This document shows positions 25,333 through 33,473 of a stretch of DNA of 64,000 nt, one piece after another (the first letter of the stretch is position 1; each line of letters starts with the position of its first letter). The notes beneath the pieces were generated by a model that made no database searches, had not been told where the DNA came from, and was given only the letters and a program-made list of their open reading frames with translations. This DNA is from Paenibacillus hemerocallicola (GTDB lineage Bacteria > Bacillota > Bacilli > Paenibacillales > NBRC-103111). Location of the stretch: assembly GCF_006265175.1 (NCBI RefSeq), contig NZ_VDCQ01000007.1, positions 1 to 64,000 of the forward strand. The letters run 5' to 3'. The translations under genes and the position numbers were made by a program.

Positions 25333-25884
25333 ATGATTACCGCATTTATTATAGGCTGCGAAATCGGCTTCTGGCTGTTCGTCCTGGCCGGTTTGTTCAG
25401 CCGATACGTACTGAAGCTGAAGCGATTGGGCTCCGTCTTGCTGCTGTGCACCCCTGTGGTCGATTTGGTGCTCATCGTCGCGACCGTTGTCGATCTGCGA
25501 AACGGGGCGACGGCGAATATAACGCACGGACTGGCCGCCGTCTATATCGGCGTTTCCGTCGCCTACGGACATCGGATGATCAAGTGGGCCGACGAACGGT
25601 TCGCCCACCGGTTCGCCGGAGGGCCTCCGCCCGCCCGGCCCCCCAAGCACGGCCGGGAGCATGCGATCCATGAAGCCAAGTTGTGGCTGCATCATCTCGT
25701 CGCTTGGGCGCTCGGCTGTGTGGTCCTGTATGCGATGGTCTGGTTTGTCGGGGACGAGCAGCGCACCTCCGCCCTGCTCTCCGTCGTAAAGCTATGGACG
25801 GTCGTGCTCGGCATCGATCTGCTCTGGAGCTTCAGCTACTTGATTTGGCCCAAGAAAGACAAAGCCGCTTCCCGGCAAGGATGA
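25333..25884 (+). CDS. membrane protein under divergent TetR control
   Basis: A 183-aa integral membrane protein with about five hydrophobic helices, including AFIIGCEIGFWLFVLAGLF, VLLLCTPVVDLVLIVATVV, LVAWALGCVVLYAMVWFVG and VLGIDLLWSFSYLIW. A basic cytoplasmic loop between residues 75 and 115 contains a Pro-rich stretch (GGPPPARPPKHGRE). AAGGAG precedes the ATG. I do not recognise a transport or enzyme family. The TetR gene transcribed away from it is the probable regulator. Confidence 0.8.
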   Translation: MITAFIIGCEIGFWLFVLAGLFSRYVLKLKRLGSVLLLCTPVVDLVLIVATVVDLRNGATANITHGLAAVYIGVSVAYGHRMIKWADERFAHRFAGGPPPARPPKHGREHAIHEAKLWLHHLVAWALGCVVLYAMVWFVGDEQRTSALLSVVKLWTVVLGIDLLWSFSYLIWPKKDKAASRQG

Positions 25885-25914
25885 AGCTGTGTACTTTCTC
25901 TCTTGAAATCGCAC

Positions 25915-26105
25915 AGAAAATAGCGGAACGTACGCACGTTATTTCTCCGAACGACGCCGTTGATGACACGATAACGGAATAGCGTTCCCTTATTTCTCCT
26001 CCACGGACACTTTTCTTCACCACAATCGGATATAACGGAACGCTGTTCCGCTATTTTCGGATATGTCGAGGAAAATGGAACTTTAACGGAATAGCGTTCC
26101 GTTAT
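25915..26105. repeat. cluster of TAACGGAA...TTCCGTTA palindromes
   Basis: TAACGGAATAGCGTTCCGTTA at 26084-26104 is a perfect palindrome around a 5-bp centre. TAACGGAACGCTGTTCCGCTA (26033-26053) and ATAACGGAATAGCGTTCCCTTAT (about 25972-25994) are close variants, and AAAATAGCGGAACG opens the block at 25917. Their spacing is not regular, so this is not a CRISPR array. The same motifs occur in other intergenic regions of the window. Confidence 0.7.
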
Positions 26106-26144
26106 ATGCGAAGACGCGTTAAAGGTCGTTCGCGGAATATAGCC

Positions 26145-26186
26145 AAAAAACGCTCCCCGACCATACGTAGACGGGAGCGTTTTTTG
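26145..26186. terminator. bidirectional terminator
   Basis: AAAAAACGCTCCC (26145-26157) pairs with GGGAGCGTTTTTT (26173-26185), with T runs on both strands. It serves the MFS gene ending at 26259 and possibly the plus-strand gene ending at 25884. Confidence 0.85.
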
Positions 26187-26258
26187 GATAAACATCAACA
26201 TGCGGCAACTATCGATTCGAATGCGCCAGCATAATCCATGCCGAAGTTCCGGTGCCGG

Positions 26259-27878
26259 TCAGTGTACCGAAGCCTCCTGCAGCTTGTTCTCTCCCTTCTT
26301 CCGTTCGGACAGCTTGATCCGGCCGATCAACAAGGTCATGGCCGCCCCGAGCAGCACGAACACGAAGCCGAGCCAGAAAACGCTGTGCAAGGCGGTTACC
26401 ATCGAGCTTTTCAGAATCGGCGATACCGCATCGATGAATTCCTTCGGCAGCTTGGCCAACGCTTCCGGACTGAGCAGCATCGAATACAAGCTTTGCGGAT
26501 CGCTGTGGATTTTGGAGGCCATATCCGCCACCATCCCCGATTGATCCGGCATTTTGCTCAGCACGGGAGCCAAATCTTGCGTAAGCAGCTTGCTGGACTG
26601 ATGATTCATAATCGCGCCGAGCACCGTCATCCCGAACGTCCCCCCGATCGAGCGGAAAAATTGGCTGGACGACGTTACGACGCCCAATTCCGATTTCGGG
26701 AAGCTGTCCTGGAGCGCCAGCGTCAATATCGGCATGACAAGCCCCATTCCGACGCCGAGCACGACCATAATGCCCGAAGCGCCCAGCTTCGTCGTTTCCA
26801 TTCCCATGTTCGTCAGGAGAATGAAGCCTCCGGCCATGACGATCATTCCGATCATAATTTGCACGCGTACGCCGATTTTATACACAATCTGACCGCCGAT
26901 AATGCTCGTGATGATCATGGTGATCATGAGCGGCGTCATGACGGTTCCCGAGGCCGAGGCGCTTACCCCGACGATCCCCTGCATGAACAACGGAACGAAC
27001 ATGATTGCCCCGAACATGCCGACCGACATCAGGAAGCCGACCGCGTTGATCGAGCTGAACACGCGGTTTTTGAACAGCCGGATCGGAAGAATCGGTTCCT
27101 TCGCTCTCGATTCGATGACGCCGAATGCGGCGAGAGACACTACGGCCAAAGCGAACAGGCCGATAATTTGCCAGGAGCCCCACGGGTAATCGACGCCTCC
27201 GAACGTGAGCGCCAGCAGCAGACTGACGACCCCGACGATCATCGTCGCCATGCCCGGAATGTCGAATACGACCTTGCCCGGCGCCTTATGCTTAGGCAGC
27301 GCCATGGCGATCAGAATCGTAGCGAGCACTCCCACGGGCAAATTGATGTAAAACACCCAACGCCAGTTGAGCGAATCGACGAGCCATCCGCCTACTTGAG
27401 GACCGATGACCGACGACAAGCCGAACAAGCCTCCGAATACCCCTTGCCACTTCGCGCGTTCCTTGCCGGTAAAAATATCGCCGATGATAATCATCGCCAT
27501 CGGCATCATGATGCCCCCGCCCACACCCTGAAGGGCGCGGAACACGATAAGCTCCGTCATACCTTGAGCCATTCCGCACAAAGCGGATGCCCCTATAAAA
27601 ATGACGAGACCGGTCACGTAAACGACTTTGCGGCCGATCAAGTCGGCCAGCTTGCCGGCGATCGGCACGACGACCGTAGAGGTCAGCATGTATGCCGTCG
27701 TAAGCCAAGCCATCAGGCCAAGCCCGCCCAGCTCGCCGACGATCCGCGGCATGGCGGTTCCGACGATCGTCTGATCGAGCGCGCCGAACAGCATCGCGAT
27801 CATCAATCCGACAATGAGCAGCCCCCTCCGCTGCAGCGGCTGTTCCTCGTTCAACGGCTTTTCCCGCACTGTGTCCAC
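26259..27878 (-). CDS. MFS drug exporter, DHA2 (EmrB/QacA, 14-helix) family
   Basis: A 539-aa proton-driven exporter. Signatures include LFGALDQTIVGTAMPRIVGEL (motif D1 region), GKLADLIGRKVVYVTG (motif A), FRALQGVGGGIMMPMAM (motif B) and WQGVFGGLFGLSSVIGPQVGG (antiporter motif C). A long extracytoplasmic loop precedes the last helix (residues about 440-500). It starts with GTG at 27878, 7 nt after GGAGG. The MarR gene lies 50 bp upstream on the same strand, so this is a classic marR-exporter operon controlled by the repressor. Substrates are probably toxic organics. Confidence 0.94.
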   Translation of the reverse strand: MDTVREKPLNEEQPLQRRGLLIVGLMIAMLFGALDQTIVGTAMPRIVGELGGLGLMAWLTTAYMLTSTVVVPIAGKLADLIGRKVVYVTGLVIFIGASALCGMAQGMTELIVFRALQGVGGGIMMPMAMIIIGDIFTGKERAKWQGVFGGLFGLSSVIGPQVGGWLVDSLNWRWVFYINLPVGVLATILIAMALPKHKAPGKVVFDIPGMATMIVGVVSLLLALTFGGVDYPWGSWQIIGLFALAVVSLAAFGVIESRAKEPILPIRLFKNRVFSSINAVGFLMSVGMFGAIMFVPLFMQGIVGVSASASGTVMTPLMITMIITSIIGGQIVYKIGVRVQIMIGMIVMAGGFILLTNMGMETTKLGASGIMVVLGVGMGLVMPILTLALQDSFPKSELGVVTSSSQFFRSIGGTFGMTVLGAIMNHQSSKLLTQDLAPVLSKMPDQSGMVADMASKIHSDPQSLYSMLLSPEALAKLPKEFIDAVSPILKSSMVTALHSVFWLGFVFVLLGAAMTLLIGRIKLSERKKGENKLQEASVH

Positions 27879-27928
27879 ACTTGCTCCTCCTTATGAAATT
27901 TTGCTTCCCGGGCTCGTCGCGCCGGACT

Positions 27929-28351
27929 TTACTTCGCAAGCTTTTCCAGTATGTTCAGAAATTGCTCCGCTTCGTCTTTGTCGATCTTGTCGAAATAGCG
28001 GCTGGCGATCTCAGCGCGGATTTGGTTCATCTGGACAAGCGCCTGCTTGCCTTGCTCGGTAAGCCGGATCAGCACGATGCGCCGATCCCTTTCGTCATGG
28101 CTTCGCTCCACGAAGCCGTGATTCACGAGACGGTCGATCATGACGGTGATCGCGCTCGGCTTCACTTCCATCTGCTCGGCCAATGCGGTAGCCTTGCACG
28201 GTCCTTTATCCCGAATCATATGCAGCATGAAAAATTGCGGCATCGTCAGCCCATACTGCAGCCTGCCGGAAAACTCCTGTACGATTTTGCGCTTGAATGA
28301 CTCCATCGCGGAATGGAAACGATCGACATATCCTTGCGAATCGGCGCCCAA
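27929..28351 (-). CDS. MarR-family transcriptional regulator
   Basis: A 140-aa winged-helix regulator with KGPCKATALAEQMEVKPSAI and TVMIDRLVNHGFVERSHDER (recognition helix and wing) and RDRRIVLIRLTEQGKQAL. The N-terminal GYVDRFHSAMESFKRKI and C-terminal helices form the dimer interface. It starts with TTG at 28351, which has GGAGG 7 nt upstream; no in-frame ATG fits better. It is first in the operon with the DHA2 exporter. A 15-bp palindrome over its promoter suggests autoregulation. Confidence 0.93.
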   Translation of the reverse strand: MGADSQGYVDRFHSAMESFKRKIVQEFSGRLQYGLTMPQFFMLHMIRDKGPCKATALAEQMEVKPSAITVMIDRLVNHGFVERSHDERDRRIVLIRLTEQGKQALVQMNQIRAEIASRYFDKIDKDEAEQFLNILEKLAK

Positions 28352-28396
28352 CGATGCACCTCCCGTTTAATCGAAATTTATTTTCACACTTTAATA

Positions 28397-28439
28397 TTTA
28401 AACTGTTTAAATTATAGTCCCGAGGAGTCCCACTGTCAA
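28397..28439 (-). promoter_or_regulatory. consensus promoter with overlapping MarR-type operator
   Basis: On the minus strand TTGACA (28434-28439) and TATAAT (28411-28416) are separated by exactly 17 bp. Directly downstream TTTAAACAGTTTAAA (28397-28411) is a perfect palindrome touching the -10 box, where a bound repressor would block initiation. The -35 box overlaps the stop codon of the upstream hydrolase gene (ends 28436). Confidence 0.75.
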
Positions 28440-29227
28440 TGGGAGATCCAGTTGAAAATCGTATCCAGCACCTGCTCGTCCTCATCCCGCGGAAAAACGT
28501 GAGCCCTTCCTTGATAAATGTTCATCGCAACCGGCTTGCCGGCCGCCTCCATCGCTTTGGCGAGCCGGTAAGCATGCTCCACGCCTACGTGCTCGTCGTC
28601 AGAGCCGTGAATAATGAGCACGGGCGAGCGGATTTGCCCGGCCCAGCATACGGGAGAACGGCTGCGGTACGCTTCCTCGTCTTTTTTCGGATGGCCGACG
28701 ACCCGTTTCAGCATCCGCCTCAAATCGACCCGCTCTTCGTAGGTCAGCTGCAGGTCGCTGACCCCGCCCCATACGACTACGGGACCGACTCCCTCGCATT
28801 CCTTGGCCGCCAGCAGCGCCATGATCGCTCCCCGGGAAAAGCCGATCAACGGCACCGGGTCCGGGCCCGTCGCGGGAAGCGCGCGCAGCAAACGGATACC
28901 GGCATACAAATCGTAACGGTCCTCGCCGCCGAAATCTTCCCGCCCTTCCCCGCCTTCGTTCCCTCTGTAGAACGGAGCGAACACGGCGTATCCGCGCCTC
29001 GCCAATGTCGCGATCCTCGGGATGCGGACCATTCCGACGCCGCGTATGCCGCCTCGGCAGTATACGAGACCGGGCAGCGGTCCACTGGACTCGGGCGCGC
29101 ACAAATACCCTTTTACCCGGAGCCCTTGACTGTAGTACGTCACTCGCTCCAGATTCAAACCTTCTGCCGGGTCCGGGAGCCGTTCCCGCTCAATAATCGT
29201 TCCATCCGTTTCCGAATATGGTGTCAT
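28436..29227 (-). CDS. alpha/beta hydrolase (prolyl-oligopeptidase/dienelactone type)
   Basis: A 263-aa hydrolase. The triad is visible: Ser in GFSRGAIMALL, Asp in IIHGSDDEHVG, His in YQGRAHVFPRDED. CRGGIRGVGMVRIPRIATLA and GYAVFAPFYRGNEGG form the oxyanion region. It is cytoplasmic, without a signal peptide. GAGGGACGGCC precedes the ATG. It is followed directly by the marR promoter, so it is transcribed separately from the exporter operon although it may read through. Confidence 0.9.
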   Translation of the reverse strand: MTPYSETDGTIIERERLPDPAEGLNLERVTYYSQGLRVKGYLCAPESSGPLPGLVYCRGGIRGVGMVRIPRIATLARRGYAVFAPFYRGNEGGEGREDFGGEDRYDLYAGIRLLRALPATGPDPVPLIGFSRGAIMALLAAKECEGVGPVVVWGGVSDLQLTYEERVDLRRMLKRVVGHPKKDEEAYRSRSPVCWAGQIRSPVLIIHGSDDEHVGVEHAYRLAKAMEAAGKPVAMNIYQGRAHVFPRDEDEQVLDTIFNWISH

Positions 29228-29386
29228 GGCCGTCCCTCTATTTCTTGGATTGTAGGTTTAGCATGCCCTGCCAGCCCGCAAACCGCCGCGAACGGCAGGC
29301 CGCTTATGCGGGCGAAGGCGCTTTGACAACGCGTCTCCGTTCTCGTAGACTGAAAGTAACAATCGAGGCGAAAGGTGTCAAGAACT

Positions 29387-29674
29387 ATGAATCCCGTATT
29401 TGATCGCGAGTTCGAAGCGTTGGTGGAGAAATTCGCAGAGCTTCTGACCGGCAAAACCAACCAGGAAACGGTCGAGAAAGTAAAAAAATGGGCCATCTAC
29501 AACCATATCCACAAATCGATGCCGGCACTCGCGAGCCACTGGAACCAAAGCCATCCCGAAGCGAAGCAGGAAATACGCAAGCTGTTCGAAGAAATCAAAA
29601 GCTTGAACGAAGCGCAGCGGGCCGCACGCTCACGCTCGGAGACGTCCAAAGCTTCGGAAGACCAAGGCGAATAA
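29387..29674 (+). CDS. small conserved-looking hypothetical protein
   Basis: A 95-aa helical protein that begins NPVFDREFEALVEKFAELL and continues with VKKWAIYNHIHKSMPALASHW and EIRKLFEEIKSLNEAQRAAR, ending in a charged tail. No membrane segment or enzyme motif is present. An upstream in-frame GTG at 29375, which sits closer to GAGGCG, is an alternative start. The function is unknown. Confidence 0.65.
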   Translation: MNPVFDREFEALVEKFAELLTGKTNQETVEKVKKWAIYNHIHKSMPALASHWNQSHPEAKQEIRKLFEEIKSLNEAQRAARSRSETSKASEDQGE

Positions 29675-29689
29675 AGCGTCGTTTTGACT

Positions 29690-30218
29690 GGTCAGGAAAT
29701 CGTCTAACGCCATCCTACATACAGTTAGAGTCGATTAGGTCCTTAAGGCCTCGGCGCCGCTCTTCGGCGGGCCAGCTCGAAGGTCCGGCCCCGATTAATG
29801 AAGTTCACTTATTGCCTCTCTGCTTGCCGTTGCAAAGGCGATTTTCCGACCTCGAATGGTTCCACGCGGCGTGTCTGGAGAAATCCATCTTGCCAGATAT
29901 CCGCGCATAGCTGATCAGCCCGTAAGGCACGCCCATGATCGGCTCATAAATAAACCTCCATCAAGTTGGCGATGGAGGTTTTTTCGCTATTTATTCGGGA
30001 TTCCTCATCAGGTTCGATCCTCTTGGGACAGTCCCTTTTCCTCGCTCGTGTCTTTCCATTCAAGCTCTTCCCTCCGGCCCGGTCAAGCCGAGCACCGTAT
30101 GTGTCCCTTTCGCATATCATGTCCCATATCGTTCCAACGATCGCGGCACGTTTTGAATGCGACGTCTTCGAACATACTGACAAGTAGAACATTTACTTTC
30201 CAAGGGAGTGAAGACCCT
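29690..30218. other. intergenic region, no recognised gene
   Basis: Apart from a terminator at 29952-29985 I see nothing assignable. A minus-strand frame near 29800-29945 reads PIMGVPYGLISYARISGK, which resembles protein sequence but has no start and no recognisable family, so it may be a decayed fragment. Confidence 0.35.
29952..29985 (+). terminator. rho-independent terminator
   Basis: AACCTCCATC (29953-29962) and GATGGAGGTT (29971-29980) form a ten-base stem followed by TTTT. It is the likely end of the transcript of the gene at 29387-29674. Confidence 0.75.
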
Positions 30219-30329
30219 ATGTATGAAAAAGACGGCAATGCGATCGCCGGATTGGTATGGGGCACCTTGTTCAGTCTACCGATCTGGGCGTCCGTTATCG
30301 GCCTGATCCTCTATTTCACTTCAAATTGA
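30219..30329 (+). CDS. 36-aa single-pass membrane protein
   Basis: The peptide starts MYEKDGNAIAGLVWG and has one transmembrane helix (LFSLPIWASVIGLILYF) ending TSN. AAGGGAGTGAAG lies upstream of the ATG. Its last 14 bp overlap the tail of the SDR gene on the other strand (30316-30329). The charge pattern, with a short N-terminal polar segment followed by a helix, is common in small Firmicute membrane peptides. Its function is unknown. Confidence 0.6.
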   Translation: MYEKDGNAIAGLVWGTLFSLPIWASVIGLILYFTSN

Positions 30330-31095
30330 AAAACCGTCGGCTCACCCGTTCGAACGTCCGCGGGAACAAGTGAAACAGCTTGGCGCCGAAGCCGGCTATG
30401 CCCGGCAAATCCACTTCCGCCCGGTTCCGCTCCACCGCGCGCACGATCGCTCCGGCCACGCGGTCAGGCGTAAGCATCAGCTTTTTGACATTCGCCACGT
30501 AGCTGCCGGACGGGTCCGCCATGTCGAAGAAGGGCGTATCCACCGGTCCCGGGTTGATCGCCGTTACGGTAACGCCCGTTCCGGCCAACTCCTGCCGCAG
30601 GCTGTTGGTCAGTCCGAGCACCGCATGCTTCGTCGCGGAATAACCGGTCGATTTGGCCGTGCCGATTTTCCCGGCCATGGAAGCGACGTTGACGATGTTC
30701 CCGTCGCCCGCCGCGAGCATGGCCGGAAGCACCGCTTTCGTGCAGCGGACGATACCCATGTAGTTGACGTTCATCATGCTCTCGAAATGCTCGGGCCGGG
30801 TGAGCTCGAACCGTTCGAATATCCCGAAGCCGGCGTTATTGACGAGTACGTCTACCCGGCCGTGCCGTTCGTAGACAAGCTTGAACGCAGCTTCGACGGA
30901 ATCGGACGAAGACACGTCCAACTCGTACGCCGCGCACCGTCCGCCCAGTCGTGCGGCGATTTCGTCCAGCTTCGCGCGATTTCGGGCCATCAGCAGCGGG
31001 ATGCCTCCTCGCCCGGCGACAAGCACCGCCGTTCTCTCGCCGATTCCGCTGGAAGCTCCCGTGATGGCCACCACTTTGCCGTTCCAATCGTTCAT
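30316..31095 (-). CDS. SDR-family oxidoreductase
   Basis: A 259-aa classical short-chain dehydrogenase. It has the cofactor motif TGASSGIG (TGxxxGxG), the NNAG motif in VDVLVNNAGFG, the catalytic Ser in NIVNVASMAGKIG, and Tyr-x-x-x-Lys in GYSATKHAV. PGPVDTPFFDMAD follows. Arg/Asn after the first strand (MARNRAKL) suggests NADP(H). The start at 31095 is at the canonical N-terminus; the open frame continues upstream through a 9-bp repeat but lacks family features there. Gene-tail overlap with the 36-aa membrane peptide is 14 bp. Confidence 0.93.
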   Translation of the reverse strand: MNDWNGKVVAITGASSGIGERTAVLVAGRGGIPLLMARNRAKLDEIAARLGGRCAAYELDVSSSDSVEAAFKLVYERHGRVDVLVNNAGFGIFERFELTRPEHFESMMNVNYMGIVRCTKAVLPAMLAAGDGNIVNVASMAGKIGTAKSTGYSATKHAVLGLTNSLRQELAGTGVTVTAINPGPVDTPFFDMADPSGSYVANVKKLMLTPDRVAGAIVRAVERNRAEVDLPGIAGFGAKLFHLFPRTFERVSRRFFNLK

Positions 31096-31112
31096 GCAAT
31101 CCCCGTCCTTTC

Positions 31113-31144
31113 GCTCGACCTGCTCGACCTGCTCGACCTGCTCG
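31113..31144. repeat. 9-bp tandem repeat, three copies
   Basis: GCTCGACCT occurs at 31113, 31122 and 31131, with a partial fourth. It lies in the leader of the SDR gene, 18-50 bp upstream of its start. Confidence 0.8.
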
Positions 31145-31168
31145 GCATACCTGCCCCTTCCGCTAACG

Positions 31169-31194
31169 AAAAAAGAGGCTGCTTGCGCACCCTC
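31169..31194 (-). terminator. terminator of the cheX-like gene
   Basis: On the minus strand GAGGGTGC pairs with GCAGCCTC (one mismatch) over a GCAA loop, followed by TTTTTT. It lies 37 bp beyond the stop at 31231 and before the SDR leader. Confidence 0.7.
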
Positions 31195-31230
31195 TCCGCC
31201 TAGTATGTACATTTCCGCAAAACGGTGCCG

Positions 31231-31689
31231 TTACGAAATCAGTACTTTGATATCCAGCTGGCCGATATGCTCCATCATGAGCGGGATCGTTAGCGCTTTC
31301 GTAGGCGTGAAGCCTGCGGCCGCTGCGGTCTGAATCAGCTTCGGCGGGGTAATATCGACGCGTACCCCCTGATTGTACAGGATCGTGCTGGCATTGCCGC
31401 TGATCATGTTGCCCAGCTCCGAGATCGCGCTTTGGGACATCTCGTCCATCTGCGTCACGGAAAATCCGCCCATCATGGCGGATACGAGCTTCAGCGCCAC
31501 ATCCTCGTGAAGTCCGAAGACGATGTCGCCCTGCATTTGTCCCGACATCCCGATCTGGATCCAAATATGGTTTTCCACGAATTTGACGTCTTTAATACCG
31601 AGTTGCCCGGTTGTCGGACGCACGTTGATCAGTTGCTCCAGTACGATTCTCGCTGACTCCAGAAACGGGTTGATGTACTCGGCCTTCAT
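31231..31689 (-). CDS. CheX-family chemotaxis phosphatase
   Basis: A 152-aa protein of the CheC/CheX/FliY phosphatase fold. AEYINPFLESARIVLEQLI is the typical N-terminal helix, QGDIVFGLHEDVALKLVSAM the core strand-helix, and AISELGNMISGNASTIL carries the conserved E-x-x-N catalytic motif used to dephosphorylate CheY-P. AAGGGGACTC precedes the ATG. No other chemotaxis operon gene is adjacent; the only chemoreceptor in the window is about 4 kb away at 35593-37599. Confidence 0.9.
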   Translation of the reverse strand: MKAEYINPFLESARIVLEQLINVRPTTGQLGIKDVKFVENHIWIQIGMSGQMQGDIVFGLHEDVALKLVSAMMGGFSVTQMDEMSQSAISELGNMISGNASTILYNQGVRVDITPPKLIQTAAAAGFTPTKALTIPLMMEHIGQLDIKVLIS

Positions 31690-31989
31690 TACATAGAGTC
31701 CCCTTTCGACAAAATTCTGGGAGTTTCACGTTCCCGGCCCTATTTCTCCAAAACTATCGATTCCTTTGGGGTAATAGGCGCCATTTTCTTCCCGGCACAA
31801 AAAACGGCCGCATGCTCGCGGCAGCTCGTCCGTCCTGCAAACCTGCAAAAGGACTTTTTCTAATTATACTCGAGTTTCCTGAACCTGTATATAGGATGTC
31901 ATCGTCCAAACGTCCCTGCGGGAATGCTTTTCATGCCGAAAGGTCCCGCCGGGTGTCGTTTTTCGTTCGATCCTCCGACCTAAATTTCG
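31690..31989. other. intergenic region
   Basis: No gene or terminator is recognised. The right part is A/T-rich next to the end of the YitT-like gene. Confidence 0.4.
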
Positions 31990-32598
31990 TCAATTTTTTT
32001 TCAAAAAAATATGGATACTTCGACCTAACGGCTTGCGTCTCGAGTACCGAACGGTCGCCACGAACACGATGAGTATCGTAACGAGCGAGAAAAATGTCCG
32101 ATTGAAGCCGATTACGCTCAGTCCCGCCAGCAGCACGGCGACGTCCACCATCAAAATGAATACCGCGGCGGGAAAGCCCGTACGGTCGGCCACGACTTGA
32201 CCGAGCAGATCCGTCCCCCCGGAGTTCGTCCGGTACGACAGCATCGTGCCTACCCCCATTCCGATCAGCCACCCGCCGAGAAGGGCGTGCACGGGCATGC
32301 CGAACCGAAACCATCCGGCGACGGGAGACAGCAGGTCGATCAGCAGCGAGGTGACCAGCAATCCGTTTATCCCGTTCATAAACAACGCTTTATCGTAAAA
32401 AAACACGCCGACGAATACGGGCGCGCTAATAAGCAGAACCGTCAATCCGGGCAGCAGTCCGAAATGATAGTTCAGCAGCAGTCCGATTCCGATGAACCCT
32501 CCGTCGATAAGCCGATACGGCGCCAGAAAGGCGTCCACCCCGAAAGCTACTGCCGAGCTGCCCAGCACCACCGCCACGAACTGCAGAAAAAACTGCAA
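31990..32598 (-). CDS. YitT-family membrane protein
   Basis: A 202-aa integral membrane protein with the YitT N-terminal domain: SSAVAFGVDAFLAPYRLIDG, GLLPGLTVLLISAPVF and MGVGTMLSYRTNSGGTDLLG, with five to six helices. The C-terminal DUF2179 domain usual in YitT proteins (about 280 aa) is absent; the protein stops after the membrane part with GRSIHIFLKKN. It starts with TTG at 32598, 8 nt after GGAGG. It is divergent from the two-component operon at 32778. The transported or sensed molecule is unknown. Confidence 0.87.
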   Translation of the reverse strand: MQFFLQFVAVVLGSSAVAFGVDAFLAPYRLIDGGFIGIGLLLNYHFGLLPGLTVLLISAPVFVGVFFYDKALFMNGINGLLVTSLLIDLLSPVAGWFRFGMPVHALLGGWLIGMGVGTMLSYRTNSGGTDLLGQVVADRTGFPAAVFILMVDVAVLLAGLSVIGFNRTFFSLVTILIVFVATVRYSRRKPLGRSIHIFLKKN

Positions 32599-32645
32599 TT
32601 TGAATTCCTCCCCGCCCCTTGTCCCTTTGTATAAATTGTATGGGT

Positions 32646-32700
32646 TTAAGAATTACTTAAGAACTGGGACTGAAGTTTCTTAAGAAATGGCCTTTATAAT
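32646..32700 (+). promoter_or_regulatory. promoter region with TTAAGAA direct repeats
   Basis: TTAAGAA occurs at 32646, 32657 and 32680, spaced 11 and 23 bp, that is one and about two helical turns, the spacing used by OmpR/PhoB-type regulators. TATAAT lies at 32695-32700, but no good -35 box is found; an activator site in its place fits a regulated promoter. The two-component operon begins 78 bp downstream. Confidence 0.5.
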
Positions 32701-32777
32701 GAGGTTCAGCCGTTTTAATATGCCAGCTTGCTATGGTATCCTTTTAACGCGACGATTACGAATGGAGACGATTGTCT

Positions 32778-33473
32778 ATGGCACAGGAGACCTTGCTCCT
32801 TGTTGACGACGAAAAAGAAATATTGGATTTGCTGGAAATTTATTTGAAGAACGAAGGCTATGTCCTGCTCCGGGCTTCCAACGGCGCGGAAGCGCTGGAT
32901 GTGCTCAAGCAGCGCGAGGTCGACCTTATTATCCTCGACATCATGATGCCGCGCATGGACGGCATTCAGGCATGCATGCGCATCCGCGAGGAGAAGAACA
33001 TGCCGATCATCATGCTGTCGGCCAAAAGTCAGGATATGGACAAAATTATGGGACTCAGCACCGGCGCGGACGATTACATGACGAAACCGTTCAACCCGCT
33101 CGAGCTGGTCGCCAGAGTCAAATCGCAGCTTCGCCGCTACAAACGGCTGAACGTCGCGGCGCCCCGGCTGGAGGAAGAAATCGAGATCGACGAGCTCGTC
33201 ATCAACACCGCTACGCACGAGGTGCGAGTCGAAGGCCGCGAGGTCCGATTGACGCCGCGGGAATTCGCCATTCTGGAGCTGCTCGCCCGCAACCGGGGAC
33301 TCGTCTTCAGCATCGAGAAAATATACGAGTCGGTGTGGAACGAGACGTTCTACGAATCGGACAATACGGTGATGGTCCATATCCGCAAAATACGCGAGAA
33401 GCTGGAGACGACGCCGCGTCAGCCGAAATATATTAAAACGGTGTGGGGGGTCGGCTACAAAATTGAAAAGTAG
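32778..33473 (+). CDS. OmpR/PhoB-family response regulator
   Basis: A 231-aa two-domain regulator. The receiver domain contains LLVDDEKEILDLL (acidic pair), LIILDIMMPRMDG with the phospho-acceptor Asp, IIMLSAKSQ (Thr/Ser switch) and DDYMTKPFNPLELVA with the conserved Lys. The C-terminal winged helix includes LTPREFAILELLARN, VWNETFYESDNTVMVHIRKI and TVWGVGYKI. ATG 32778 is taken as the start, with GGAG 10 nt upstream; a TTG six bases earlier is possible. It overlaps the start of the kinase gene by 11 bp. Confidence 0.96.
   Translation: MAQETLLLVDDEKEILDLLEIYLKNEGYVLLRASNGAEALDVLKQREVDLIILDIMMPRMDGIQACMRIREEKNMPIIMLSAKSQDMDKIMGLSTGADDYMTKPFNPLELVARVKSQLRRYKRLNVAAPRLEEEIEIDELVINTATHEVRVEGREVRLTPREFAILELLARNRGLVFSIEKIYESVWNETFYESDNTVMVHIRKIREKLETTPRQPKYIKTVWGVGYKIEK

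Noticed and set aside
26238-27896. A long plus-strand frame opposite the MFS exporter
   Set aside because: The His/Asp/Arg-rich composition is the reverse complement of hydrophobic helices; no start signal.
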